64,000 nt of DNA from Leptospira levettii (GTDB lineage Bacteria > Spirochaetota > Leptospiria > Leptospirales > Leptospiraceae), in NCBI RefSeq assembly GCF_002812085.1, contig NZ_NPDM01000009.1, positions 1 to 64,000 on the forward strand, in the 5' to 3' direction. The first letter of the stretch is position 1. Each line of letters begins with the position of its first letter. A program made the translations under genes and the position numbers. Of this stretch, positions 16,374-26,394 are shown piece by piece. The notes beneath the pieces are model-generated. The model searched no databases. It was not told the origin of the DNA and was given only the letters and a program-made list of their open reading frames with translations.

Positions 16374-17370
16374 ATCCTAATAAATCGAGAATCTTATCTC
16401 CAACAGCTCTTGGTTTTCCAGCATATGGAAACTCATGGATGTATAATACAGGATTAAAATTAATTTCTAATACCGCATAATGGTCTGGATTTGGTTTCTC
16501 TGAAATGGCACTCGAGATAATATCAATTCCACATATCACTGCAGAAGCAGCCTTTGCTGCATTTAACGCAATGGTTTTAAACTCAGGGTGGACCAAATCG
16601 GTGACATCAATGGAATCTCCACCGGTTGATATATTCGAATTTTTCCTTAAAAATACTTGTTCTTCTTTTTTGGGAACAGAGGAAAAGGTATATCCAGAAT
16701 CAGAGAGAACTAAACTTTCGATTTCGGACATTTGGATTTTTTCTAAGGCAGTGATATGTCCTTCCCCACGTCTTGGATCTTTGTTTTTAATTTCAATGAG
16801 TTCCCGAATGGTGTGAACTCCATCCCCTACCACATTGGCAGGAACTCGGTTACAAACCGCTACAACTTCATCACCTAATACTAAAAAACGATATTCAGGA
16901 CCTTCTATAAATTCTTCTACAATGATGGAATTGGAAAACGAAAATGCCTGTTTGACAAAAAAAGTAAATTTTTCCAAAGAATCGTTAGGATTCGAAATAC
17001 CAATTCCAATTCCAAAATTGGTTGTGACAGGTTTTATCACCTTCTTTTTAGATAAAAAAACCGGATAATCCAAAAGAGCATCTTCAACGTTAGAATAATC
17101 TTTGCCTATGGGAACCCTAACGTTATTTTCATTTAACACCAGTTTGGAGGCAATTTTATTTTCCATCACCAAATAAGTCATCAAACTGTCCAAACGAGTT
17201 TTACTAGCTTCTTTTACAAATTCTGTATGATCACCTTGAACCAAACGTAAAAAATTTTCCTTACGATCGATTACTTCTACTTTGATTCCTCTACTCATTG
17301 CATCTCGGATGATGATTTGAGTCGAAATTTCTAAGTCCTGCCAGCCAGGTAATAATGGTTTTGGTTCCAT
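16366..17370 (-). CDS. ATP-grasp glutathione synthetase, GshF C-terminal type
   Basis: 334 aa. Residues such as LEISTQIIIRDAMSRGI, MENKIASKLVL, VKP-type lysine segments, IIVEEFIEGPEYRFLVLG and the terminal VLEINFNPVLYIHEFP match the ATP-grasp half of bifunctional GshF (related to cyanophycin synthetase), not classical GshB. It would join glycine to gamma-glutamylcysteine. It begins 5 bp after gshA, so the pair looks like a split GshF. It is the last gene of the suf-ggt-gsh run. Confidence 0.8.
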   Translation of the reverse strand: MEPKPLLPGWQDLEISTQIIIRDAMSRGIKVEVIDRKENFLRLVQGDHTEFVKEASKTRLDSLMTYLVMENKIASKLVLNENNVRVPIGKDYSNVEDALLDYPVFLSKKKVIKPVTTNFGIGIGISNPNDSLEKFTFFVKQAFSFSNSIIVEEFIEGPEYRFLVLGDEVVAVCNRVPANVVGDGVHTIRELIEIKNKDPRRGEGHITALEKIQMSEIESLVLSDSGYTFSSVPKKEEQVFLRKNSNISTGGDSIDVTDLVHPEFKTIALNAAKAASAVICGIDIISSAISEKPNPDHYAVLEINFNPVLYIHEFPYAGKPRAVGDKILDLLGFT

Positions 17371-17375
17371 TTTTT

Positions 17376-18977
17376 TTAAACCTCACTACAAAGTTTTAGA
17401 GGTTTAATTTGTATGGGTTTCTGGTTTTTTTTAAGATGGCTTCCTTCTAAAGTTTCGATTTTTTTCTGTTCGTAAATCGATTGTTCACTTAGGTCTTCGT
17501 AGTATTTGATACGATTGGGAGAAAGGCCTACTTGTAAAAGTTCTGCTTTATGCGATTTGGCAAGAGCCAGCCCAAACTCTCGGAAACTCGATTTATGGAT
17601 CTTTAAATCTAATTCCGACATGGTAGCACCTAGGAATGAAGGATCATCCCATTTTTCCCATTGTGTTTCCCAAGCCCGACTAAATGGTCCACTTGCATCA
17701 TTATCATCCAATAGATCAGCAATCGGCTGTAAGTCGACAAAGAGCTGGTGAACCATGTCTCGGAGTAAAATCTCTTTTCCAAATAAAAATACCTTTGTCT
17801 CAGGTTTTCGGCCGAACCAAGTTGTGAGTTCCTGGTTTTTTCTCCAGTTTGCCATTTCATTTGCATCTGCTTTTGGAGACTCGTTTAACATACAGTAGAG
17901 TAACACCATATGCAGGAAATACAACCTTGTTTCTTCCACACCAATCGCTGAAAAAGGATCCAAATCAAGTAGTCTTAATTCCAAGTATTCGACTCCCCGT
18001 TCCACCAGTGCATCTACAACCCTTTCCTCACCTTTTGGAACTTGTTTTGGCCTCACTAGTGAGTAATATTCATTTTCCAATTGTAAGACAAAGTCATTCA
18101 ATTGATTGGTTGGTTTGGTGTTGAATTTTTTGTAAGGTGCGTATGTTTTTGATACAACTTGGCACATGTCCGATGCATATTCCTTTAAGGAATTCACGGA
18201 AATTGGGTATTTGCCTTGCACTTTACTAGTATAACCAATATTCGATAACCTTAAAGTAGTGGAATAAGGGGCATTTAAAGTTTTTGAATCTAACTTTTGT
18301 AAGTTTTTTAACGCATTCGGAGAATCAATAAAAGTAGAATCTGTTAAACTAGAAGAACCAAACAAATACAAAAGTGCAGGAGAGATCCTGTAAAAATTAC
18401 GAATGGTATCAAAATAAATTTGCGATTTTGTCTCTTTGGAAAGTGGTTTTTGAAATCTTTTTTCAGAAACTACTGACAACATACAAGTATCAAATGATAT
18501 GTTGTAATGGACTCCCGAAATCGTTTGCATTTTTTTTCCGTAACGATGTCCCAAACCATTTCGATAAATTGTTTTTTTTCGCCCTTCACTGGAAGTTCCG
18601 TACTGACCAACTTCTATTTTATTTTCTTTAGGCAACACAGGTGGCATACTAAATGGCCATAGGTATTCTTTTCCTAAGTTTTTAGCCGTAAATGTATGAA
18701 GTTCCGTGAGTTCACTCAGGGCATCGGGAATTGTTTTGTGTATGTTAGTTGCATATTCAATTTGTGCCTCTGCAAAATCGGTTTTAATGAGTGGATGAGT
18801 TAAACTCGAACCCAACGATTTTGGATGAGGTAACTGTGATAAAAATGCCTTTTCATCTACTCGCACACTTTCTCTTTCTAGACCATGTTTAGCACTCAGT
18901 AGACAGTCTTTGTATTCCTTTGAAAGTAGGGAAACAGTTGAATTTTTCTGTTTTGATTTTAATAATTTTGTTTTCAT
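17376..18977 (-). CDS. gshA: Glutamate-cysteine ligase
   Basis: 533 aa. HGLERESVRV and TDFAEAQIEYAT near the N terminus, GQYGTSSEGRKKTIYRNGL and QTISGVHYNISF mark the E. coli-type GshA fold, which makes gamma-glutamylcysteine. No ATP-grasp domain is attached; that lies in the next gene. The 3-bp gap from ggt indicates translational linkage. Confidence 0.93.
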   Translation of the reverse strand: MKTKLLKSKQKNSTVSLLSKEYKDCLLSAKHGLERESVRVDEKAFLSQLPHPKSLGSSLTHPLIKTDFAEAQIEYATNIHKTIPDALSELTELHTFTAKNLGKEYLWPFSMPPVLPKENKIEVGQYGTSSEGRKKTIYRNGLGHRYGKKMQTISGVHYNISFDTCMLSVVSEKRFQKPLSKETKSQIYFDTIRNFYRISPALLYLFGSSSLTDSTFIDSPNALKNLQKLDSKTLNAPYSTTLRLSNIGYTSKVQGKYPISVNSLKEYASDMCQVVSKTYAPYKKFNTKPTNQLNDFVLQLENEYYSLVRPKQVPKGEERVVDALVERGVEYLELRLLDLDPFSAIGVEETRLYFLHMVLLYCMLNESPKADANEMANWRKNQELTTWFGRKPETKVFLFGKEILLRDMVHQLFVDLQPIADLLDDNDASGPFSRAWETQWEKWDDPSFLGATMSELDLKIHKSSFREFGLALAKSHKAELLQVGLSPNRIKYYEDLSEQSIYEQKKIETLEGSHLKKNQKPIQIKPLKLCSEV

Positions 18978-18980
18978 CGA

Positions 18981-20753
18981 CTAAAAACCTAATGGAACAC
19001 CTTCCCCTTTCGGGTCAGAGACACCAATGAGTTTGTCTCCTTCTTTTGACACAACAAATACCTTCGCACGGTGCCTACCATATTGGACTTGGTAAAAGGG
19101 AAGTTCCGTTTCAGGAAACGTTCCTTTTAATTCAGGATCTAAAAATAATGTATCAGGTTGGAATTGGTGGTGGATCCGCGGAAAAGAAACACTTTCATAT
19201 AAGTTTCGTTTTTGAATCAAATAATGATACAAAGTGTTAAAAATAGAGGTTGGAATTTGAGACCCACCTGGGGCACCAATCACTAATTTTGTATTTCCAT
19301 TTGGTTCCAATAGAATGGTTGGACACATACTCGAAAGTGGTGTTTTTCCTGGGTTTATCGCATTTGCTTTGGAACCAACAAGTCCATATAGATTCGGAAC
19401 ACCAGGAGCAATCGCAAAATCATCCATTGTATTATTCAATACAAGACCAGTTCCAGGAACCATTTGGACCGCACCAAAAATCCCATTGATGGATTGAGTG
19501 GAAGAAACAGCATTGCCTTCCTTGTCCATCACAGAGATATGAGTGGTATTATAGGAATCCTTGGGTTCGATCGGCTTCTGAATCGCCTTCCAATTGCCTG
19601 ACACAACTTTTTTCTCGATTTCATTTACTTCCTCTTGGATGTAAGGTAACGAAATTAATTGTGATACGGGAACTTCTGTGAAATTTGGATCCCCACCTAA
19701 CTCAGCTCGGTCTCTGTAAGCAACTCGCATTGCTTCTGTAATTTGCATCATTTCTCCCACTTGCCCTTGGGGAAAGGATTGGCGTTTAGCCATCTCAGCT
19801 TTCATTAACATCAATGTAACTAAATGTACCCCAGAACTAGGAGGAGGCATAGTTAACATTTGGTATCCCCAAACGGAACTACTCAATGGCTCCATCTGCT
19901 TGACTTGGTATTCTTTCCAATCTGTTTCACTAATGAAACCATCAAAATCTTTGTAATATTCAGTTACCAGTTTTGTTGTTTCACCATCGATCCATTCTTT
20001 CTCTTCATTTTCAGCAATCCGACTTAATGTTTGGAACAAATCATTTTGAACAAGAAGTTCTCCTTCCCGAATGGGACGATTGTCAATCCCAAATACCTTC
20101 TGCATGGAAGGATTCATATTTGACCAAACTTTTGTGATACCATTGGCTAAATCAGCATACACAGAAAAACCATTTTTCGCATAACGCATTGCAGGTGCCA
20201 AAACATCTGCGATTGGAAGTTTTCCATGTTGTTTTTGGATTTTCAGAATTCCTTGTACATTTCCTGGAACTCCAGCACTAAACGCACCTTTGCTAATTTT
20301 TTCGGTATCGGCTGATCCATCAGGTTTTGTATAAAAAGAACTAATTCCTTTTTTGGGGGAACGTTCTCGGAAATCATAAGCCCATTTCCCTTTTTTGGGA
20401 AGGTATACAATTGCAAATCCACCTCCAAATAACCCAGTCGATTGTGGTCTTAGTACGGAGATGGCAAAACTTGCTGCTGTAAAAACATCGACAACATTTC
20501 CACCTTGTTTCCAAACTTCAACTCCAGCTTGGGAAGCGAGAGGGTGGTCGGTTGCAATCATAAACTCACGCCCAATCAACTCATAACGATCCCTTTTAAG
20601 GGAGGCACCTTGGATCTGAGGAATGGAAGCAGATAACTCAGCATTTTTTTCTTTGGTATCTAAAAACGTTTGGATCGTTTCACAACTTCCAAGTGATAAC
20701 AAACCGAAAAACAAAAAGAGGGAGGATCTCTTTTTGCCATAAAACAAAATCAA
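18981..20753 (-). CDS. ggt: Gamma-glutamyltransferase, lipoprotein-anchored
   Basis: 590 aa. An N-terminal hydrophobic segment with a lipobox-like SLGSC (C24) suggests a periplasmic lipoprotein. The autoprocessing site is the first Thr of TTHISV (about residue 405), followed by [16 protein letters not shown] and the oxyanion GAPGGSQIP segment. It splits extracytoplasmic glutathione and related peptides, recycling cysteine. Its ATG overlaps the sufT-like stop by 4 bp. Confidence 0.93.
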   Translation of the reverse strand: MILFYGKKRSSLFLFFGLLSLGSCETIQTFLDTKEKNAELSASIPQIQGASLKRDRYELIGREFMIATDHPLASQAGVEVWKQGGNVVDVFTAASFAISVLRPQSTGLFGGGFAIVYLPKKGKWAYDFRERSPKKGISSFYTKPDGSADTEKISKGAFSAGVPGNVQGILKIQKQHGKLPIADVLAPAMRYAKNGFSVYADLANGITKVWSNMNPSMQKVFGIDNRPIREGELLVQNDLFQTLSRIAENEEKEWIDGETTKLVTEYYKDFDGFISETDWKEYQVKQMEPLSSSVWGYQMLTMPPPSSGVHLVTLMLMKAEMAKRQSFPQGQVGEMMQITEAMRVAYRDRAELGGDPNFTEVPVSQLISLPYIQEEVNEIEKKVVSGNWKAIQKPIEPKDSYNTTHISVMDKEGNAVSSTQSINGIFGAVQMVPGTGLVLNNTMDDFAIAPGVPNLYGLVGSKANAINPGKTPLSSMCPTILLEPNGNTKLVIGAPGGSQIPTSIFNTLYHYLIQKRNLYESVSFPRIHHQFQPDTLFLDPELKGTFPETELPFYQVQYGRHRAKVFVVSKEGDKLIGVSDPKGEGVPLGF

Positions 20754-21073
20754 TCGAATATCCCCATTTGCATTTTTGCCTCCTCGCTTGCCATCGATCT
20801 AGGTTCCCATTTGGGGTTCCAGACAACATGCACCACGACTTCAGAGATTCCATCCACTCGAAGTGCATGATTTTCAATGTCTTGTTTCATCTGTGGACCT
20901 GCAGGGCAAGCAAGTGACGTATATGTCATTGTAACCTCTGCTTTTTCTCCTTCCACTTTCACATCATAAATCAATCCCAGTTCAACGAGAGAAATTCCAA
21001 TCTCAGGATCTTCGACAGATCGAATACTATGATACACTTCCCACTCTTTTTCTGTTTCAGGATCTCGGATCAT
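20750..21073 (-). CDS. SufT-like Fe-S assembly factor (DUF59/MIP18)
   Basis: 107 aa with [17 protein letters not shown] and the [11 protein letters not shown] loop carrying the conserved cysteine of the MIP18 family. Members help mature or carry Fe-S clusters. It overlaps sufU by 17 bp upstream and ggt by 4 bp downstream, so it is within the suf run. Confidence 0.88.
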   Translation of the reverse strand: MIRDPETEKEWEVYHSIRSVEDPEIGISLVELGLIYDVKVEGEKAEVTMTYTSLACPAGPQMKQDIENHALRVDGISEVVVHVVWNPKWEPRSMASEEAKMQMGIFD

Positions 21074-21500
21074 GGTTTACCTCAATGATTTTTAATAGAG
21101 TTTGCCAAGGCAAAAGGGCACAACGATAACGACTTGGGTGAGATTTCACATTCCGAAAGAATGTTATCTCTTCTAAATCCCCAAACAAGGAAGTTTCATC
21201 TCCCTCTAAAAATTTTTTACGTTCATTCAAATAGAAAAGTAAGTTATTCTTTTGAAATTTGGATTGCTGTTTGAATAAAAATCCGACAGAGGCAGAACAA
21301 ATCGAACAGGAATCACCGGATACTCCCAAAATTTTGATCTGATCCTTTCCTTCTTCCAGGTAATACAATTTCACTTCATCCCCACATAGAGGATTCAATC
21401 CCGAAACTTCTAAAACAGATCCCAATGGTTTTTGCCAATGGGCATAGGACTTCCATTTTAGAAAATCTTGGTATGTATTATTTTCTGACGACACGACCAA
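21057..21500 (-). CDS. sufU: SufU-type scaffold or sulfur-transfer protein
   Basis: 147 aa. The metal ligands expected of SufU are present: C39 and D41 in NPLCGD, C65 and C68 in [10 protein letters not shown], and C127 in [10 protein letters not shown]. In Gram-positive bacteria SufU takes sulfur from SufS. The start is TTG at 21500 or GTG at 21494, both inside the sufS 3' end, an overlap of about 20 bp. Confidence 0.88.
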   Translation of the reverse strand: MVVSSENNTYQDFLKWKSYAHWQKPLGSVLEVSGLNPLCGDEVKLYYLEEGKDQIKILGVSGDSCSICSASVGFLFKQQSKFQKNNLLFYLNERKKFLEGDETSLFGDLEEITFFRNVKSHPSRYRCALLPWQTLLKIIEVNHDPRS

Positions 21501-22722
21501 ATATTGATTTTACCTTCTCAATGGATTTTATGAGAACATCAATGTCTTCTTTTGTATTATAAAAGTAAAATGATGCCCGACAGGTTCCCGGGATTTGGAA
21601 CTGTTTCATGAGTGGTTGGCAACAATGGTGTCCCACACGAATGGCAACTCCCTCTTCATCTAAGATGGATCCAACGTCATGTGGGTGGATTCCATCCAAA
21701 GTAAAGGAAATAACGCCCCCACGATTCTCCAAATCCTCAGTTCCGTAAAGGGTAAGGCCACCAATTTTATGAAACCGTTCCAATGCATATTCGGTTAACA
21801 TCCGTTCGTGTTCTTTGATATTTTGCATCCCTACTTTTTGTAAATAATCCAAAGCATGAGAAAAACCAATGACACCTGCTATGTTTGGAGTACCTGCTTC
21901 TAATTTGGCAGGAAGTGCTGCGTAAGTAGAACTTTCCAATTCCACAGATTCAATCATATCACCCCCACCTAACCAAGGTGGCATGGCTTCTAAAATTTCT
22001 TCCTTACCGAAAAGTACTCCAACTCCTGTGGGACCAAGCATCTTGTGGGCAGAAAAAGCATAAAAATCCACATCTAAATCCACTAAGTGAATGGGCATAT
22101 GACAAGCAGCCTGAGCACCATCAACGAGAACTTTGGCCCCTACTTGCCTTGCACGATCAATGATCTTTCGTAAATCATGAACAGTACCTGTCACATTTGA
22201 CATTTGGCTAATTGCCACAATTTTTGTTCGTTTTGTGATGATTTCACTTAACTTTGATAAGTCGTAAGTTGTATCCGCAAGAATTGGAATGAATTTTAAA
22301 AATGCCTTTTTTTCACGAGCCAACATTTGCCAAGGAACTAAATTGGAATGGTGTTCTTGGACGGACAAAACAATTTCATCCCCTTCTGAGACGTTGACTC
22401 GTCCATAAGTCTGTGCCACTAAATTGATGGCATCAGTTGTTCCCCGAGTGAATATGATCGCCTTTGCACATTGTGCTTGGAAAAAATGGGATGTTTTAAT
22501 CCTAGTTCGTTCAAAAAGTTCAGTGGCATGTTGAGAAAGATAGTACACACCTCGATGGATGTTTGCATTTTCTTTCGTATAGTAGTCGTTTGTTGCTTGA
22601 ATGACACTAAGTGGTTTTTGCGAGGTTGCCCCATTGTCTAAGTAAACAAGTGGTTTCCCATTCGGCATGGTTTGGGAAAGGATCGGAAAATCATTTCGAA
22701 GTTTGTAGGGATCCAAACTCAT
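21478..22722 (-). CDS. sufS: Cysteine desulfurase, SufS type
   Basis: 414 aa PLP enzyme that takes sulfur from cysteine for Fe-S clusters. [11 protein letters not shown] near the N terminus, HHSNLVPWQ, the PLP lysine in [10 protein letters not shown] and the catalytic cysteine in [10 protein letters not shown] are the group II (SufS) signature. Its ATG overlaps the Rieske stop as ATGA. Confidence 0.96.
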   Translation of the reverse strand: MSLDPYKLRNDFPILSQTMPNGKPLVYLDNGATSQKPLSVIQATNDYYTKENANIHRGVYYLSQHATELFERTRIKTSHFFQAQCAKAIIFTRGTTDAINLVAQTYGRVNVSEGDEIVLSVQEHHSNLVPWQMLAREKKAFLKFIPILADTTYDLSKLSEIITKRTKIVAISQMSNVTGTVHDLRKIIDRARQVGAKVLVDGAQAACHMPIHLVDLDVDFYAFSAHKMLGPTGVGVLFGKEEILEAMPPWLGGGDMIESVELESSTYAALPAKLEAGTPNIAGVIGFSHALDYLQKVGMQNIKEHERMLTEYALERFHKIGGLTLYGTEDLENRGGVISFTLDGIHPHDVGSILDEEGVAIRVGHHCCQPLMKQFQIPGTCRASFYFYNTKEDIDVLIKSIEKVKSIFGRVVRK

Positions 22723-23036
22723 ACAGACTCCAAATCCACTTCTAGGTCATTCCCATTCACTTTTGTAGGAAAGGTTGTAAGAGGTTCTGTTGCAGGGAGA
22801 GCTAAAACACTCCCATTTCTAATATCGAATTTTGCAAAATGACGAGGGCATGTGATCACACAACCTTCCAACTTACCACAAGAAATTTCTTCCCCATCAT
22901 GGGTACAGGAATCTTCAAAGGCATAGTATTCGTTTTCCCATTTTGTAATCACAACAGAAAAATGCCGGGTTTTGATGACAGTTAACTTACCTTCTTCAAT
23001 TTCGCCAATGGAAACTAATTTTTGAAACGCCATCAT
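22719..23036 (-). CDS. Rieske-type [2Fe-2S] ferredoxin
   Basis: 105 aa. C44-x-H46-x16-C63-x2-H66 is the full Rieske ligand set, and no other domain is attached. It may feed electrons to cluster assembly or to an oxygenase. It lies between sufD and sufS with ATGA overlaps on both sides; this position is common for small ferredoxins in SUF operons. Confidence 0.92.
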   Translation of the reverse strand: MMAFQKLVSIGEIEEGKLTVIKTRHFSVVITKWENEYYAFEDSCTHDGEEISCGKLEGCVITCPRHFAKFDIRNGSVLALPATEPLTTFPTKVNGNDLEVDLESV

Positions 23037-24196
23037 TTCCCTCCCACAAGAATGTTATGTATGGAAGATTCCAAATCCAATTTTACTTCCTCTTTGAATC
23101 CTACCGATTGTATGGTTTCTCCATAAAATGCAGTCACAAGTAGAGACTTAGATTCTTCAGGACTTAACCCTCGCGACAATAAATAAAAGTATTGTTCTTC
23201 GTCAATGTCACCAACGGTAGCACCGTGAGTACAAGATACATCTTCCGCTAGTACTTCCAATTTCGGATTTGCTTCCGCTCTTGCTTTTTTGTTTAAAGAA
23301 AGATTAAATGATTCTTGGTGAGCAACTACCTTCTTTAAGTTAGGTGGGATAATCAAATTTCCTGTAAAAACATGGTGAGAACGATCAGTCACAATTGCCT
23401 TATAAGTAATTTTACTTGTAGTATGGTCTGCATGGTGGTGCATTTCCATATCCAAATCCTTAAGGTTTCTTTTTCCTAATGCTGAAACTCCATCCACTGT
23501 CACTTCTGCACCTTTGCCTAATAAATGAGAGTGTAATACTAATTTGGAACGAAAACCACCAAACGGGAAATGATGGTATTTCACTGATGTATTCTCTTTG
23601 GATAGTAAAAGCACAGTTCGAAACTGGACTAAGTCTTCATCGAAAGTTTCTTCATCCAAAATCTCAACTTGTGAATCTTTGTCTGAAATAAAAACATCAA
23701 TTCCTGTTTGCAAATGAAGTGACTCTGAATTGTGAAGGGTTTGCGTTTTTAAATGGATTTGGGAGATTTTCCCTTTGGGAACATAAAAAATTCGAAATAA
23801 AAACTTTGGCTCATCACCTAATGATGTGTATACGGGCGTAATTAACCCATCCTCACAGTAATGAAAATCAAACTCATGGGATTGTAAAACAGCTAGATAA
23901 CTAAAATAGTCCTTTGGTAGGTAATTTTGTAACAAGCCAAAGATACCTTCTAGGATATCGTCACTTACCGAATCTTTTTCCAAAGAAGGAGAGGAATCAT
24001 CAAATTTAGTTTTTTTCTCTTTGGGATCAAATCCCAGTTCCTTCCAATTGAGAGCGCTGATTGGAAATTTACGATAAGATTCCTCTTTTTCTGTAGGTAA
24101 ACTTAAACCTTTCCAAGTTTCTAAGAGGGAACGACAAAACTGATTTCGCTTATTCTGGCTAATGGTAAACTGTTGTTTGTTGAGTAAGGAATTCAT
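23033..24196 (-). CDS. sufD: SufD, SUF complex subunit
   Basis: 387 aa from the ATG at 24196, which overlaps the sufC stop as ATGA. The SufBD core is recognised by the beta-helix region and the C-terminal [27 protein letters not shown] segment. The [15 protein letters not shown] opening is SufD-like, not SufB-like. It works with SufC and SufB; sufB is not in the window. Confidence 0.9.
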   Translation of the reverse strand: MNSLLNKQQFTISQNKRNQFCRSLLETWKGLSLPTEKEESYRKFPISALNWKELGFDPKEKKTKFDDSSPSLEKDSVSDDILEGIFGLLQNYLPKDYFSYLAVLQSHEFDFHYCEDGLITPVYTSLGDEPKFLFRIFYVPKGKISQIHLKTQTLHNSESLHLQTGIDVFISDKDSQVEILDEETFDEDLVQFRTVLLLSKENTSVKYHHFPFGGFRSKLVLHSHLLGKGAEVTVDGVSALGKRNLKDLDMEMHHHADHTTSKITYKAIVTDRSHHVFTGNLIIPPNLKKVVAHQESFNLSLNKKARAEANPKLEVLAEDVSCTHGATVGDIDEEQYFYLLSRGLSPEESKSLLVTAFYGETIQSVGFKEEVKLDLESSIHNILVGGK

Positions 24197-24945
24197 TTGA
24201 CCCCTTCTCTCTCCAATATCCAATCATAACCCACTTCTTCCAATTTGAGAGAGAGGTCTTTTCCACCTGTTTCCAATATCCTTCCATCAGCAAACACGTG
24301 GACAAAATCCGGAACGATGTAATTGAGCATCCTTTGGTAATGGGTGATGAGTAAAATTGATCTCTCAGGGTTCCTGTTTGCATTGATCCCTTCGGAAACA
24401 ATCCTCAAGGCATCGATATCCAAACCAGAATCAGTTTCATCTAAAATCGATAATACTGGTTTTAATAAACTCATCTGTAATATTTCAGCTCGTTTTTTCT
24501 CTCCACCAGAGAAACCATCATTCACATAACGTCCGATAAATGATTGCGGGACTTCCAAAAGATCCATCGCGGTTTTTAATTCTTGTTTGAATTCTTTTAC
24601 AGGAAGTTCTTTTCCGCGGTGAGCTTTTAAAATGGATTTTAGAAAATTTCCGATGGTAACACCAGGAAGTGCTGTTGGGTATTGGAAGGATAAAAATAAA
24701 CCAAGTCTTGCCCTTTCGTCTGTCGAAAGTTTTAAAATCGATTCTCCTCGAAAGAGGATATCCCCAGAAGTAACAGTGTATTTTGGATGGCCGAGGATGA
24801 CATTGGAAAGGGTACTTTTTCCAGAACCATTGGGCCCCATGATGGCATGGACTTCTCCGGCTCCGATGGTTAAATTGACCCCTCGGAGGATCTGTTTGTC
24901 TCCGACATTGGCATGTAGAGATTTGATTTCGAGAATTGCGGACAA
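24193..24945 (-). CDS. sufC: SufC, SUF system ATPase
   Basis: 250 aa ABC-type ATPase that drives the SufBCD scaffold. Walker [11 protein letters not shown] (about 36-45), the signature [12 protein letters not shown] and Walker [16 protein letters not shown] are typical. It is the first gene of the nine-gene run; a palindrome and -10 box lie 24-44 bp upstream. Confidence 0.96.
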   Translation of the reverse strand: MSAILEIKSLHANVGDKQILRGVNLTIGAGEVHAIMGPNGSGKSTLSNVILGHPKYTVTSGDILFRGESILKLSTDERARLGLFLSFQYPTALPGVTIGNFLKSILKAHRGKELPVKEFKQELKTAMDLLEVPQSFIGRYVNDGFSGGEKKRAEILQMSLLKPVLSILDETDSGLDIDALRIVSEGINANRNPERSILLITHYQRMLNYIVPDFVHVFADGRILETGGKDLSLKLEEVGYDWILEREGVK

Positions 24946-24968
24946 GGTGGTATCCTGTTTTTTTATAT

Positions 24969-24983
24969 TTAGAATGATTCTAT
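24969..24983. promoter_or_regulatory. Fur/PerR-like 7-1-7 palindrome before sufC
   Basis: TTAGAATGATTCTAT is a 7-1-7 inverted repeat with one outer mismatch, the geometry of Fur-family operators and close to the PerR pattern. It lies directly downstream of the -10 box, where bound repressor would block transcription. The regulator is inferred. Confidence 0.5.
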
Positions 24984-24989
24984 ATTATA
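24984..24989 (-). promoter_or_regulatory. Predicted -10 box of the suf-ggt-gsh operon
   Basis: Perfect TATAAT on the minus strand, about 39 bp before the sufC ATG. The matching -35 is poor (TTTCCT around 25007-25012). Confidence 0.45.
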
Positions 24990-25038
24990 GACGAATCCCT
25001 ACTACCAGGAAAATCGACCACTCAAAAAAAACAAGATT

Positions 25039-26277
25039 CTATTCCGACCAACTCACCTGTGCCACAAGGATCTTTCCTGCCATGAGAGAAAAGGTAAAGA
25101 TAACATACTGATTCTGGTTGTTAATGTCATACAATGGGTAGGTCACACCCCATTTTTTGCGAAACCGTTCCGATTCCTCTTTGTGTTTCAAAAAATAAGG
25201 TTTCCAAGCATAGTTATTTCCAATTTGCCTGGATCGTTCCAAATACCCTCCGTTCATCCTGTCCAAATCATAGGTTGGTGTGATCTGGTAGCCTTCACCA
25301 TCACATACAAATACCTTTAAGATCTCCCGAGGAAGGGAACCAAGGATTTGCCCAAACCGGTAGGGAAAGTCTTCCTCACTCGAATCAGAGAGTTCATAAA
25401 ACAAATCCTGTAATTGGTCGATGATCTTTTGTTCTCGGATTCCCTTTTCCCGAAGTTCACGAGAACGCACACTGGAAAAGTTTTCGAGGACAGTTTTCAT
25501 TTTATCAGAGAAAGTATTACGATTGAGAAAATGTGGGTTCGGAGTCGAAAAATAATAACCTTGGAGGAGATTGGCACCCATGGATAGGGCAAGGTTCACC
25601 TCTTCTTCTGTCTCTATCCCTTCAAAGAGAAGTTGGCTACCTAATTTCTGGGACATCTCCGAGATGGCCCCAAGGACCTGTTTGAAGGAGTTTTTATTCA
25701 AACTTTCCCTCATAATTTTGATGTCCACTTTCATGATATCTGGGTGGAGGTAACCAATTCGTTCTAAATTGGAAAAACCTGTCCCCAAATCATCGATGGC
25801 AATTTTTAAACCATAATCTCTGAAGATTTGAACAATCTGGATGAGCCTTTCGATCGAACCATCAAATTCGTCTTCCGTGATTTCGATCACCACTTGGTTA
25901 CGATCAATCCCGTATTTTTCGATGAGTTGGATGATATGGAAATTTTCTGCAAATAAATCTGTATGGTGTACCCGAGACAGGAAATTGGGCATCATATTGA
26001 AGAAAAGTTTGGTCCGAAGGTTACTTTCCTTTAGGGTTTGGACTGCCTTCTCTCGCAAAATCCGATCAATATTGTAAATGGGAACCGGGTCATGTTCTCG
26101 GTTATGGAAAAGGCCACCTAAAGAATGGTAGGTGTTCTCTTCTGGATTGAACTGACGTCCGAGGACTTCGTAAGCTGAAATGGAGCGATTGATGGCATTG
26201 ACGATGGGTTGGAAATGTGGGACAAAGTATGTCTCGTTCCAAAACTGGTTTCCTTCCGTTGATTCCGTTATGAACAT
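25039..26277 (-). CDS. EAL-domain cyclic-di-GMP phosphodiesterase
   Basis: 412 aa. The EAL domain occupies about residues 15-260: the EAL signature reads EVL (E37), followed by FFNMMPNF, VIEITED, AIDDLGTGFS, MKVDIKIM, LLFEGIETEEE and GYYFSTP, so the metal and catalytic residues appear intact. The C-terminal 140 residues form an unassigned domain (LGSLPREILKVFVCDGEGYQ). No membrane segments. It would break down c-di-GMP in the cytoplasm. Confidence 0.88.
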   Translation of the reverse strand: MFITESTEGNQFWNETYFVPHFQPIVNAINRSISAYEVLGRQFNPEENTYHSLGGLFHNREHDPVPIYNIDRILREKAVQTLKESNLRTKLFFNMMPNFLSRVHHTDLFAENFHIIQLIEKYGIDRNQVVIEITEDEFDGSIERLIQIVQIFRDYGLKIAIDDLGTGFSNLERIGYLHPDIMKVDIKIMRESLNKNSFKQVLGAISEMSQKLGSQLLFEGIETEEEVNLALSMGANLLQGYYFSTPNPHFLNRNTFSDKMKTVLENFSSVRSRELREKGIREQKIIDQLQDLFYELSDSSEEDFPYRFGQILGSLPREILKVFVCDGEGYQITPTYDLDRMNGGYLERSRQIGNNYAWKPYFLKHKEESERFRKKWGVTYPLYDINNQNQYVIFTFSLMAGKILVAQVSWSE

Positions 26278-26292
26278 GGTTCCCTTTCTTCC

Positions 26293-26308
26293 AACTTAGA
26301 ACTAAGTT
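26293..26308. repeat. Perfect inverted repeat before the EAL gene
   Basis: AACTTAG-AA-CTAAGTT lies 16-31 bp before the EAL start codon, partly where the ribosome binds. It could be an operator or a small RNA hairpin. Chance occurrence in AT-rich DNA cannot be excluded. Confidence 0.3.
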
Positions 26309-26394
26309 CAAAACTGGCAAGAAAAATTCCACATTTTTGGAACCATTTAGACCTATTTTAGGCAAACAAAATCCATATTTGTGTCAATTTTGAC

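Noticed and set aside
26383..26394. GTCAA-TT-TTGAC palindrome near the glgC stop as an operator
   Set aside because: Short, AT-rich and far from the EAL start; likely chance.
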